Source of the DNA: JANYGA01 sp043743145
GTDB taxonomy: Bacteria; Vulcanimicrobiota; Vulcanimicrobiia; Vulcanimicrobiales; Vulcanimicrobiaceae
Reading direction: 5' to 3'
Length of the DNA: 8,016 bases
NCBI GenBank assembly: GCA_043743145.1
Contig: JAYTXC010000038.1
Location: 1 to 8,016, forward strand
Part shown: piece by piece, positions 1 to 5,958 of the stretch
Layout of the letters: each line of letters starts with the position of its first letter
How positions within the stretch are numbered: the first letter of the stretch is position 1
Made by a program: the position numbers and the translations under genes
Notes under the pieces: model-generated
Database searches by the model: none
Told to the model about the DNA's origin: nothing
Seen by the model: the letters and a program-made list of their open reading frames with translations, nothing else

Positions 1-287
1 TTTCGAATCCTCACTACCTCGGGTCGCAATTTTTCTTCGGTCACGGCGGCTGTTTCGGAGCACCGGGGCACTGCGAACCCGTCGACCGTGACATCTTCGA
101 TCTGCGTCCGAAACATCACTACGCTCCGGTCAAAATTCGTTTGAACGTTACGGAACGTTTGCGGGCGTCGATCGCACAGTTCGGGCCACACAAGGTCGGC
201 ATCACACTCGTTGCCGTCGGTTCGGATAGTAAGGAACTTTCGGACCCAGGGCTTCACTTCGAAGGCATGACGTTCGTGATCCGGTAA
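1..287 (+). CDS. C-terminal end of a tyrosinase / polyphenol oxidase-like protein (5' part outside window)
   Basis: The reading frame is open from the left edge (first full codon at 3) and stops at TAA 285-287, leaving 94 residues. It matches the C-terminal domain that follows the copper domain in tyrosinases and plant polyphenol oxidases (KFDV-like): a YLGSQFFFGHG strand, a Cys/His-rich insert (GHGGCFGAPGHC, then an FDLRPKHHYAP stretch), an IRLNVT strand leading into a helix, a GITLVAVG strand and a final hydrophobic strand. From memory, the GHGxCxGxxGHC insert is typical of bacterial tyrosinase family proteins. The type-3 copper domain itself would lie upstream and cannot be checked, so o-diphenol oxidation is inferred from this domain alone. 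A paralogous gene follows after 19 nt, which suggests co-transcription. A stand-alone copy of this domain without an oxidase is the main alternative. Confidence 0.6.
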   Translation, partial: SNPHYLGSQFFFGHGGCFGAPGHCEPVDRDIFDLRPKHHYAPVKIRLNVTERLRASIAQFGPHKVGITLVAVGSDSKELSDPGLHFEGMTFVIR

Positions 288-306
288 TCGGTGAAGCGCG
301 AGTGAT

Positions 307-786
307 GTGGTACTTCCCGCGCTTTCGAGCAGTCCTGCCGGTGGCGACGGATCGGTTGGAGCGCTCGTGCACTCTGTGACCTCGGGTGCGATCGCGGCGA
401 TCGTTCCGATCGATACGATGCGCGGGGGATTCGCACGAGCCGAATTGCGATTTGACGGTCTCGTGCCACCGACCACCTCGTTCGAAGTTCGGGTTTTCGT
501 CAACGAAGCGCGTGCGAACGCGAAGACGCCTACGATCAATAATCCACGCTATCTCGGCTCGCAATTCTTCTATGGAGTCGGCGTCGATGAAGACGCACGC
601 ACGAACAGACGCCAGCAATTCGCCCCGACGCAAATACGTCTCAACGTAACGTCTACACTAGCCGGCTATCTCGCTCATACCAAGCATCCAACGGTAGAGA
701 TCACGCTCGTCGTCGTGGGTGGCGACGGCGATGAAATCATGCATCCAGGGCTAGCATTCGAATCGCTTTCGCTCGTTACGACGTAG
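307..786 (+). CDS. Stand-alone tyrosinase C-terminal (KFDV-like) domain protein, paralogue of the preceding gene
   Basis: This 159-aa product starts at GTG 307 and ends at TAG 784-786. The frame is closed by a TGA at 292-294, so the protein cannot extend much further upstream. GTG 367 and GTG 376 are alternative starts, and no strong ribosome binding site is seen. Residues ~30-159 form one domain: an AELRFDG strand, an FEVRVFVNEA strand (the counterpart of the KFDV motif), NNPRYLGSQFFYGVG, IRLNVT plus helix, and EITLVVVG. The second half aligns with the end of the preceding gene (shared NP-YLGSQFF, AP-IRLNVT, ITLV-VG, PGL-FE), but the Cys/His insert is missing. There is no room for a copper domain, so it is not itself a tyrosinase. 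A structural, chaperone-like (caddie) or shielding role for the neighbouring oxidase is a guess. A relic of a duplicated larger gene is the other reading. Confidence 0.6.
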   Translation: MVLPALSSSPAGGDGSVGALVHSVTSGAIAAIVPIDTMRGGFARAELRFDGLVPPTTSFEVRVFVNEARANAKTPTINNPRYLGSQFFYGVGVDEDARTNRRQQFAPTQIRLNVTSTLAGYLAHTKHPTVEITLVVVGGDGDEIMHPGLAFESLSLVTT

Positions 787-789
787 GCG

Positions 790-900
790 ATGACGCTCAC
801 AAGCATTCGCAATCTCACGGTCTGTGCCACGGAATCGGTTCTGATTGTACCGGACGATCGCATTGCGCAATGGTTACATTCTCAGTCTGCAGCGCTGTAA
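790..900 (+). CDS. Doubtful 36-aa ORF after the tyrosinase-domain gene
   Basis: An ATG 3 nt after the preceding stop opens a 36-codon frame that ends at TAA 898-900 (product begins MTLTSIRNLTVC and ends LHSQSAAL). The close spacing would fit translational coupling. No ribosome binding site is visible beyond a weak purine patch, the product resembles nothing I recognise, and its length is within chance expectation. It is listed because it occupies part of an otherwise empty 307-nt gap. Confidence 0.2.
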   Translation: MTLTSIRNLTVCATESVLIVPDDRIAQWLHSQSAAL

Positions 901-968
901 CGTCGGCGTCAGCGAGATTCAGACGGTCCCAATGCCGCGTCGACAATGCGATCGGCGAGTAAAGCGAA

Positions 969-980
969 CCGAAATTTCGG
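969..980. promoter_or_regulatory. 12-bp perfect palindrome CCGAAATTTCGG, possible operator
   Basis: CCGAAATTTCGG is a perfect inverted repeat with no spacer, centred about 120 nt before the preferred GMC start. It has the size and symmetry of a dimeric repressor half-site pair. One or two 12-bp palindromes are expected by chance in 8 kb, so the call rests on its position in the only large gap of the window. No known operator was recognised. Confidence 0.2.
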
Positions 981-1081
981 GAGTCCCGCTGGTCCAGTTT
1001 TCGGGTTGAGGCTCGACCACGACGGCATCGGTAATGCGTGTTAAAAGCACGGTTGCTCGCGAGTTTCGGTGCGATTTTGTG

Positions 1082-1087
1082 TATTCT
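1082..1087 (+). promoter_or_regulatory. Possible -10 element (TATTCT) just before the GMC start
   Basis: TATTCT fits the TAnnnT -10 pattern and ends 6 nt before ATG 1094, so transcription would begin at about the start codon and give a leaderless mRNA. In support, no Shine-Dalgarno sequence lies at a usable distance; the only AGG (1088-1090) is 3 nt from the ATG. Against it, no good -35 hexamer sits at 16-18 nt spacing (TTGCTC at 1053-1058 is 23 nt away). Confidence 0.25.
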
Positions 1088-1093
1088 AGGCCC

Positions 1094-2962
1094 ATGTATG
1101 ACTGCGAGTACGTCGTCGTCGGATCGGGAGCGGGCGGCGGGACGATCGCCGCTCGGCTGGCGGAATCGGGAAAAACCGTCGTTCTGCTCGAGGCAGGCGG
1201 CGATCCCAAAGAACTTTCGGGCGGAGATCGCTTGCAGCCGAGCGTGGACCGTTTGCCGTGCGACTACGACGTGCCGGCCTTCCATGCATTCGCTTCCGAA
1301 AACGACGCAATGACGTGGGACTTTTACGTTCGGCACTATGCGGACGAAGAACGTTCGCATCGAGACACGAAATTCGTCTCCGAAGTCGACGGCAAGAAAG
1401 TAGACGGCATTCTCTATCCGCGCGCCGGCACGCTCGGCGGATGTACCGCGCACAACGCGATGATCTTCGTATATCCCAACGACGATGATTGGAACGACAT
1501 CGCTCGTCTCACCGGAGATGCAACGTGGACGGCGACGGCGATGCGATCGCACGCGCGCCGGCTCGAGAAGTGCCGACATCGTCCGCTATCGCGCTGGCTT
1601 GCAAAATTCGGCATCGATCCGACGCGCCATGGGTGGGACGGCTGGCTCGACACCGAGGCCGCCTTTCCGGGTTCCGTTCTTGAAGATAAGACGCTCATCT
1701 GGACCATCTTGCGATCGGCTTTCGAGGCGGCGCGAGCCGACGGTCGCTACTGGCAACGGCTGCGCTGGCTCTTCCAAGGCGGCTTCGATCCCAACGACGG
1801 GCGACTGCTCCAAGACAACGCCGTCGGCATTCGGTACACGCCACTCACCACGCGCAATCACGAACGCGTCGGCACGCGCGAACGCGTCCTCGACGTCGCA
1901 CGCCGCCATCCCGGCAACTTAAAGATCGTCCTCAACGCGCTGGTAACGCGGATACTCTTCGACCAACAGAATCGCGCAATCGGCGTCGAATATCGCAAGG
2001 GCGAGCGCCTCTATCGCGCACACACGAAGCCGAGCGACGCCGACGGCTCCGTAGAAACGATCTCGGCATCACGCGAAGTCATCATCGCGGGCGGCACGTT
2101 CAACACCCCGCAACTGCTCATGCTCTCGGGAATCGGGCCGCGCGAGCACCTCGAAAGCCATGGAATCGGCGTGCGCGTCGATCTTCCCGGGGTCGGTGCG
2201 AATCTCCAAGACCGGTACGAAATCGGTGTGGTCAATCGCATGGCGAAACCGTGGAAGGCGTATGAAGGGGCGACGTTTACGACCTCCGATCGTCAATTCG
2301 CAGCGTGGCGAACGCGTCGTACCGGCGTCTACACGAGCAACGGCTCCGTCCTGACCACGTTCCGTTCTTCGCCGAACGCGAAGGGTGCGCCCGATCTTTT
2401 CTGCATGATGTTACTGGCACGCTTCAGCGGTTACTTTCCGACGTACTCATCCAAGCTCGTAGAGAGTAAGGACCATCTTACCTGGGTCGTGCTCAAAGCG
2501 CACACGCGCAACCGGGCGGGCAACATACGTTTGCGCTCGGCGGATCCGCGCGATATGCCGCTCGTCAATTTCGCATACTTCACGGATGCCGGCAGCGATG
2601 AAGATCTCGACGCCGTTGTCGATGGCGTGCGGTACGTGCGGCGGCTTGCCGCGCCGCTCAAACGTGACGGAGTCATCGCCGAGGAAGAGGTACCGGGGGA
2701 GTCGGTTCAGAGCGACGACGAGCTTCGCGCGTTCGTTCGCGCCAACGCGTGGGGCCACCATGCCTGTGGCACGTGCGCGATCGGGCCGCGTGAATCGAGC
2801 GGCGTCCTTACGAGCGATTTTCGCGTCCACGGCGTGCAAAATGTACGCGTCGTCGACGCGTCGGTTTTCCCACGCATCCCGGGCGTCTTTTTGGCGAGCG
2901 CGGTGTATCTCATCGGGGAGAAAGCAGCCGACGATATTCTCAACGGCTCATCGCGGAGTTGA
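1094..2962 (+). CDS. GMC-family FAD-dependent oxidoreductase
   Basis: This 622-aa flavoprotein belongs to the glucose-methanol-choline (GMC) family, which oxidises alcohols, sugars or aryl alcohols with O2 or another acceptor. Visible motifs are the Rossmann FAD site near residue 7 (YVVVGSGAGGG, then VVLLEAGG at 29-36), GMC signature 1 (YPRAGTLGGCTAHNAMIF, 108-125), signature 2 (GGTFNTPQLLMLSGIGP, 333-349; then LPGVGANLQD, 364-373) and the C-terminal catalytic His motif WGHHACGTC (553-561, H556 as base). The usual second His/Asn near the C terminus is not evident in the IPGVFLASAVYLIGEKAAD stretch (595-613). ATG 1094 is preferred over in-frame ATG 1034 because FAD-domain homology begins right after it. 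No signal or Tat peptide is seen, so it should be cytosolic. The substrate cannot be read from sequence; H2O2 production to feed the downstream peroxidases is inferred from context. The size is slightly above the family norm. Confidence 0.9.
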   Translation: MYDCEYVVVGSGAGGGTIAARLAESGKTVVLLEAGGDPKELSGGDRLQPSVDRLPCDYDVPAFHAFASENDAMTWDFYVRHYADEERSHRDTKFVSEVDGKKVDGILYPRAGTLGGCTAHNAMIFVYPNDDDWNDIARLTGDATWTATAMRSHARRLEKCRHRPLSRWLAKFGIDPTRHGWDGWLDTEAAFPGSVLEDKTLIWTILRSAFEAARADGRYWQRLRWLFQGGFDPNDGRLLQDNAVGIRYTPLTTRNHERVGTRERVLDVARRHPGNLKIVLNALVTRILFDQQNRAIGVEYRKGERLYRAHTKPSDADGSVETISASREVIIAGGTFNTPQLLMLSGIGPREHLESHGIGVRVDLPGVGANLQDRYEIGVVNRMAKPWKAYEGATFTTSDRQFAAWRTRRTGVYTSNGSVLTTFRSSPNAKGAPDLFCMMLLARFSGYFPTYSSKLVESKDHLTWVVLKAHTRNRAGNIRLRSADPRDMPLVNFAYFTDAGSDEDLDAVVDGVRYVRRLAAPLKRDGVIAEEEVPGESVQSDDELRAFVRANAWGHHACGTCAIGPRESSGVLTSDFRVHGVQNVRVVDASVFPRIPGVFLASAVYLIGEKAADDILNGSSRS

Positions 2963-2987
2963 CATCCAAGCGGCTTTTGCTTAACTT
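2959..2987 (+). promoter_or_regulatory. Sigma70-like promoter overlapping the GMC stop codon
   Basis: A perfect -35 hexamer TTGACA (2959-2964) is followed after 17 nt by TAACTT (2982-2987), a TAnnnT -10 box. The GMC stop TGA (2960-2962) lies inside the -35 box. Predicted initiation near 2994 leaves about 20 nt of leader before GTG 3016, with the ribosome binding site at 3004-3008. It would let the downstream genes be expressed independently of, or in addition to, read-through from the GMC gene. Confidence 0.5.
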
Positions 2988-3003
2988 ACATCAGTCGTTA
3001 AAT

Positions 3004-3008
3004 GAGGA
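3004..3008 (+). promoter_or_regulatory. Ribosome binding site GAGGA deciding the GTG 3016 start
   Basis: GAGGA lies 7 nt before GTG 3016. This is what selects that codon over the longer in-frame option, TTG 2959, which has no such site and would sit inside the promoter. Confidence 0.6.
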
Positions 3009-3015
3009 TCTCAAC

Positions 3016-3456
3016 GTGCCTTTGGACCGAGATCAGCTCCTATCCATGAGTCAAGCGCAGCTCGATGCGCTTTTCACGGCGAGTGAGCCGGGGGCTATTC
3101 CCAACGGCCAGGCAAAGGGGACCGCGATCATCGCGCCTGGGACCACTTTTAGCCATGAAATCGCCGAAATCGTCAACGTCTTTGCGTGGCAAGGCAAAAC
3201 GTTCGACGGTCCGCACGGCGTCTTGACGAATCGTATCCTTCCCTTCGGTATCAACGCCATTGTCGCGGAGGTGTATCCGGACACGAGCTGGTTCGATCAA
3301 AAGCCATGCATCGCACTCGACTACTCGAAGACGTCGATGCTCGCGCACTGGATTCGCGACGAAATTCGCTGTGTCGGACCAAACCTCTATCTGGGCATCG
3401 TCTTCTGGGAGAAACGATGCCTGATCGATTTTTGCCTTGAATTCGAACAACCATAG
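3016..3456 (+). CDS. Conserved 146-aa protein of unknown function
   Basis: This soluble 146-aa product has no signal peptide or membrane segment. I do not recognise a named family. The N-terminal ~25 residues look helical (DRDQLLSMSQAQLDALF); the rest alternates short strands and turns, as in small beta-barrel or lipocalin-like proteins. Blocks that look like conserved cores are GTAIIAPGT (35-43), FAWQGKTFD (56-64), VLTNRILPFG (69-78), IALDYSKTS (99-107), WIRDEIR (112-118), LYLGIVFW (124-131) and LIDFCLEF (136-143). The start is GTG with a GAGGA site 7 nt upstream. It is the first gene after the 2959-2987 promoter, and its end overlaps the catalase-like gene by 20 nt, so it is probably made in step with it. 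A ligand-binding or enzyme-partner role in the peroxidase pathway is inference from position only. Confidence 0.75.
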   Translation: MPLDRDQLLSMSQAQLDALFTASEPGAIPNGQAKGTAIIAPGTTFSHEIAEIVNVFAWQGKTFDGPHGVLTNRILPFGINAIVAEVYPDTSWFDQKPCIALDYSKTSMLAHWIRDEIRCVGPNLYLGIVFWEKRCLIDFCLEFEQP

Positions 3457-4672
3457 CGCGGAGCGTCTTCCACCCGCATCGACCGGGAATCCGATCTTGG
3501 ATTGGCTCGCCAATGCCGGAACGAGCTTCTTGCAACTGGAGCGTCGCTTCGATCCGTTGTTTCGTCCGGCATTCGATGCGCTCTTTCGCGAATCGCTCGC
3601 CGGAGCGGCGACGCGACTGATCAACCGCGGACGACTGCCGGAAGATCTGGGGCTCGCGCAAGAGCGCGTGTTGCCGGACGAAGCCGCGTATCTCGACGAC
3701 ATCATCGCAACGATGGGCGCGCAGATGCGACAACTGAGCGCGCCGGGGCATTTCGAACGCGGCGGAAACACGAAAACACACGGTATCGTGCGCGGAGAAT
3801 TCGTCGTGCGCGACGATCTTCCAACGCAGCTCCGGCACGGCATCTTCGCGAACCCGCAAACGTATCGCGCTTGGGTCCGGTTCTCCGGACCGGGCCCGTA
3901 CGTGACGCCCGATATCGACGACGTCGGCTTCATGAGCATCAGTATCAAACTCATGGGCGTACCCGGGCAAAAGCTGCTCGACGACGAGAAGTTCACGCAA
4001 GACATGCTCGGCGTGACGACGCCGACGTTCGTGACGCCCGATACGAAAGCGAACGCACAGCTCCAACATTGGAGTATCAAAAACGCACAGGCGTTCTATT
4101 TCCTGAATTTCCAGCAGCCGCACGTCTTGGATTTTATCATGCAAGCGCTCTGGCTCAAGACGCAGAGCAGCCCGCTCGAAGGATCGTATTTTAGCTGCGT
4201 ACCATATCTGCTCGGCGACGGACAAGCGATGCAGTATTCGGTGCAGCCGCGGCGCAAAACGCGGACACCGGTTCCGGGACTGCCGGGGCGCCCGCCCAAC
4301 GACTACTTACGGGATGCGATGATCGCAACGCTCGCCGAGCGAGACGTCGAGTTCGATGTGTCGTTGCAAGTGCAAACCGATCCGCATCTGATGCCGATCG
4401 AAAACAATGCGGTGCTGTGGCCGCAGAAACTTTCGCCGCGCCTTCCGGCAGCGACGTTACGAATCCCGAAGCAAACGTTCGCTTCCCCCGAGCAATTTGC
4501 GTTCGCACGCGTGCTCTCGTATAACCCTTGGCACTGCTTACCCGAACATCGCCCCCTCGGCAATCAGAGCCGTGCGCGGTTGCGCCTCTATCGCGAATTA
4601 TCGCAGTTGCGCCAAGATCAGAACGGCGTCCGGCATATCGAGCCGACCGGCGACGAAACGTTTCCGGGATGA
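3437..4672 (+). CDS. Catalase-fold heme protein (non-canonical, catalase family / allene oxide synthase-like group)
   Basis: This 411-aa product is taken from TTG 3437, since the frame is closed by TGA 3422-3424. TTG 3497 is an alternative, and no clear ribosome binding site is present, so coupling to the preceding gene through the 20-nt overlap is likely. Catalase-fold landmarks are THGIVRGEFVV (114-124), AWVRFSGPG (145-153), DIDDVGFMSISIKLMG (159-174), LGVTTPTFVTPD (191-202) and the proximal heme ligand motif R358-x3-Y362 (RVLSY), followed by NPWHCLPEHRPLG. By eye, the distal catalytic His of catalase falls on N111 (GGNTKTHG) and the Asn pair of the GNNTP motif on V193-T194, so plain H2O2 dismutation is unlikely. 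Related mini-catalases such as allene oxide synthases act on fatty-acid hydroperoxides, making peroxidase or hydroperoxide conversion plausible. There is no signal peptide. The stop overlaps the next start (ATGA). Confidence 0.8.
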   Translation: MNSNNHSAERLPPASTGNPILDWLANAGTSFLQLERRFDPLFRPAFDALFRESLAGAATRLINRGRLPEDLGLAQERVLPDEAAYLDDIIATMGAQMRQLSAPGHFERGGNTKTHGIVRGEFVVRDDLPTQLRHGIFANPQTYRAWVRFSGPGPYVTPDIDDVGFMSISIKLMGVPGQKLLDDEKFTQDMLGVTTPTFVTPDTKANAQLQHWSIKNAQAFYFLNFQQPHVLDFIMQALWLKTQSSPLEGSYFSCVPYLLGDGQAMQYSVQPRRKTRTPVPGLPGRPPNDYLRDAMIATLAERDVEFDVSLQVQTDPHLMPIENNAVLWPQKLSPRLPAATLRIPKQTFASPEQFAFARVLSYNPWHCLPEHRPLGNQSRARLRLYRELSQLRQDQNGVRHIEPTGDETFPG

Positions 4673-5958
4673 CGCCGCAAGCGAGCTTCACGATCGTGGC
4701 GCCGCTCGATCGCGAGCGCGCGACCGAATGTCGGAAGCTTCTCGCGACGATGAACGATCGGCCCGGCCGCGCCGATCCGGCGAATGCGATCCTGCCCTTC
4801 GGCGACTTCGACACCTTGCACTTCGCGCGTGTGTGCGTCATCGACGATGCGACGCTCGACGATATCGCGGTCTACGATCTTCCGCGTCGCGACGAACCGC
4901 TCTACCTCTGTTTTCTCGGCGACGTCGACGGCGACGCGCATCAATTTTTGGAAGACCTCGTGCGACGCGCGCAAATGGGTCTGCGGACATTATTCTCGTT
5001 TTGCCTCGACTTCGAACCGGGCGACGACATCCTGGCGTGGATCGTCCGTCACCTCGTCACACCGAGCGCGAGCTATGGCAATTGGCGCGGGCGCACGGTG
5101 CGACAGATCCGCGAAGAGGCGAGCCTCTACGAGGCGTTGCGGGGCTACGTCGCTGCGAATACGACAAAACGGTCGGCCCGCGAAATTCATGAAGGCGCGC
5201 GCGCGTTCGTGGAGCGGGAGCGCGCCGGTGGAAGTCTGAGCCTCTCTCCGGAAGCGCCGACACCCGCTGCCTGGCGATGGGCGAATCTCGCACATCTCGT
5301 TGCCGTTCCCTTGCTGCTCGTCGTGGTGGCGATTCCGCTCGCGATCGTCGCAATCTTCGTCGCGATCCGATTGCGTGCACTCGAGCGCAGCGATCCGGAG
5401 CTCTGCGATCGGCCATCGGCCGATCATGTCGCGTCGCTTTCGGTTTTCGAAGATCACGACGTCACGAACGGCTTCAGCGCGATCGGCTCGCTCAAGCCCG
5501 GCGCGCTTCGTTTGTGGCTCGCAGCTTTCGTCTTATGGATCGTCGATTACACGACGCGGCATATCTTTACGCGGGGTCGTCTCGCTCGAGTGCATACGAT
5601 TCACTTCGCTCGATGGGTCTTCATCGACGGTGGTCGGCGGCTCATGTTTTGCAGCAATTATGACGGCAGCCTCGATAGCTACATGGACGACTTCATCAAC
5701 AAGGTCGCCTTCGGCCTCAACCTCGTTTTCAGTAACGGGATCGGCTATCCGCGCACGCGCTGGCTGGCGCTCGACGGTGCGAAAGATGAGGGTAAATTCA
5801 AGAATTTTTTGCGCCGTCATCAGTTTCCGAACGACGTGTGGTACAACTCGCATCCCGGGCTCACCGCGTTCGATCTCCAGCGGAACCAACGCGTTCGTGC
5901 CGGTATCGAATCCCGGCTCGGCGACGGTGAGGTCCACACGTGGGCGGCTCTGCTATGA
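4669..5958 (+). CDS. Membrane-anchored protein with duplicated 'HFAR' modules, unknown function
   Basis: This 429-aa product starts at ATG 4669 inside the ATGA overlap with the preceding stop; an open frame upstream to 4528 has no family-like content. Module 1 (residues ~5-115) has LHFARVCVIDD, then LYLCFLGDVDGD, LEDLVRRAQMGL and LFSFC. A basic helical linker includes NWRGRTVRQIREEA (138-151). A ~30-residue hydrophobic segment (206-235) is a membrane anchor or short hairpin, and a weaker one lies at 279-292. Module 2 (~305-400) repeats the pattern: IHFARWVFIDG, LMFCSNYDGS, MDDFINKVAFGL, LVFSN, then a WLALDGAKDE strand/helix. Two such alpha+beta modules recall the paired ferredoxin-like folds of DyP and related heme proteins, though no heme motif (GXXDG or a HxRxxNPR-type His) is present. 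Coupled by ATGA overlaps to the catalase-like gene before and the DyP gene after, it may dock the heme enzymes at the membrane. Confidence 0.8.
   Translation: MTPQASFTIVAPLDRERATECRKLLATMNDRPGRADPANAILPFGDFDTLHFARVCVIDDATLDDIAVYDLPRRDEPLYLCFLGDVDGDAHQFLEDLVRRAQMGLRTLFSFCLDFEPGDDILAWIVRHLVTPSASYGNWRGRTVRQIREEASLYEALRGYVAANTTKRSAREIHEGARAFVERERAGGSLSLSPEAPTPAAWRWANLAHLVAVPLLLVVVAIPLAIVAIFVAIRLRALERSDPELCDRPSADHVASLSVFEDHDVTNGFSAIGSLKPGALRLWLAAFVLWIVDYTTRHIFTRGRLARVHTIHFARWVFIDGGRRLMFCSNYDGSLDSYMDDFINKVAFGLNLVFSNGIGYPRTRWLALDGAKDEGKFKNFLRRHQFPNDVWYNSHPGLTAFDLQRNQRVRAGIESRLGDGEVHTWAALL

Larger units (their letters stand above)
787..1093. other. Intergenic region before the GMC oxidoreductase gene
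   Basis: This 307-nt gap holds only weak signals: the 36-codon ORF at 790-900, the palindrome at 969-980 and a possible -10 element at 1082-1087. No GC-rich hairpin followed by a T-run is present, so no intrinsic terminator for the upstream genes can be called. The reverse-strand open frames crossing it run on antisense into the GMC gene and look like shadows. Its probable job is to carry the control region of the GMC gene. Confidence 0.5.

Noticed and set aside
892..914. Possible hairpin terminator (CGCTG ... CAGCG)
   Set aside because: The stem is only 5 bp with a 13-nt loop and no T-run follows.
1034..1093. Upstream ATG 1034 as the GMC start
   Set aside because: The extra 20 residues have no signal-peptide character and no family counterpart; the FAD-binding strand begins just after ATG 1094.
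815..1579. Reverse-strand open frame of 254 codons crossing the intergenic gap
   Set aside because: Most of it is antisense to the well-supported GMC gene; its Arg-rich product has no recognisable motif.
3040..4080. Reverse-strand open frame of 346 codons, and another of 324 codons at 3251-4225
   Set aside because: Both lie antisense to the 146-aa and catalase-like genes, are rich in Arg/Ser or Arg/Glu as expected of antisense translation of GC-rich genes, and show no domain.
4528..4668. N-terminal extension of the HFAR membrane protein
   Set aside because: It would overlap the catalase-like gene by ~145 nt with a low-complexity Arg/Pro-rich sequence; ATG 4669 in an ATGA overlap starts right at the conserved region.
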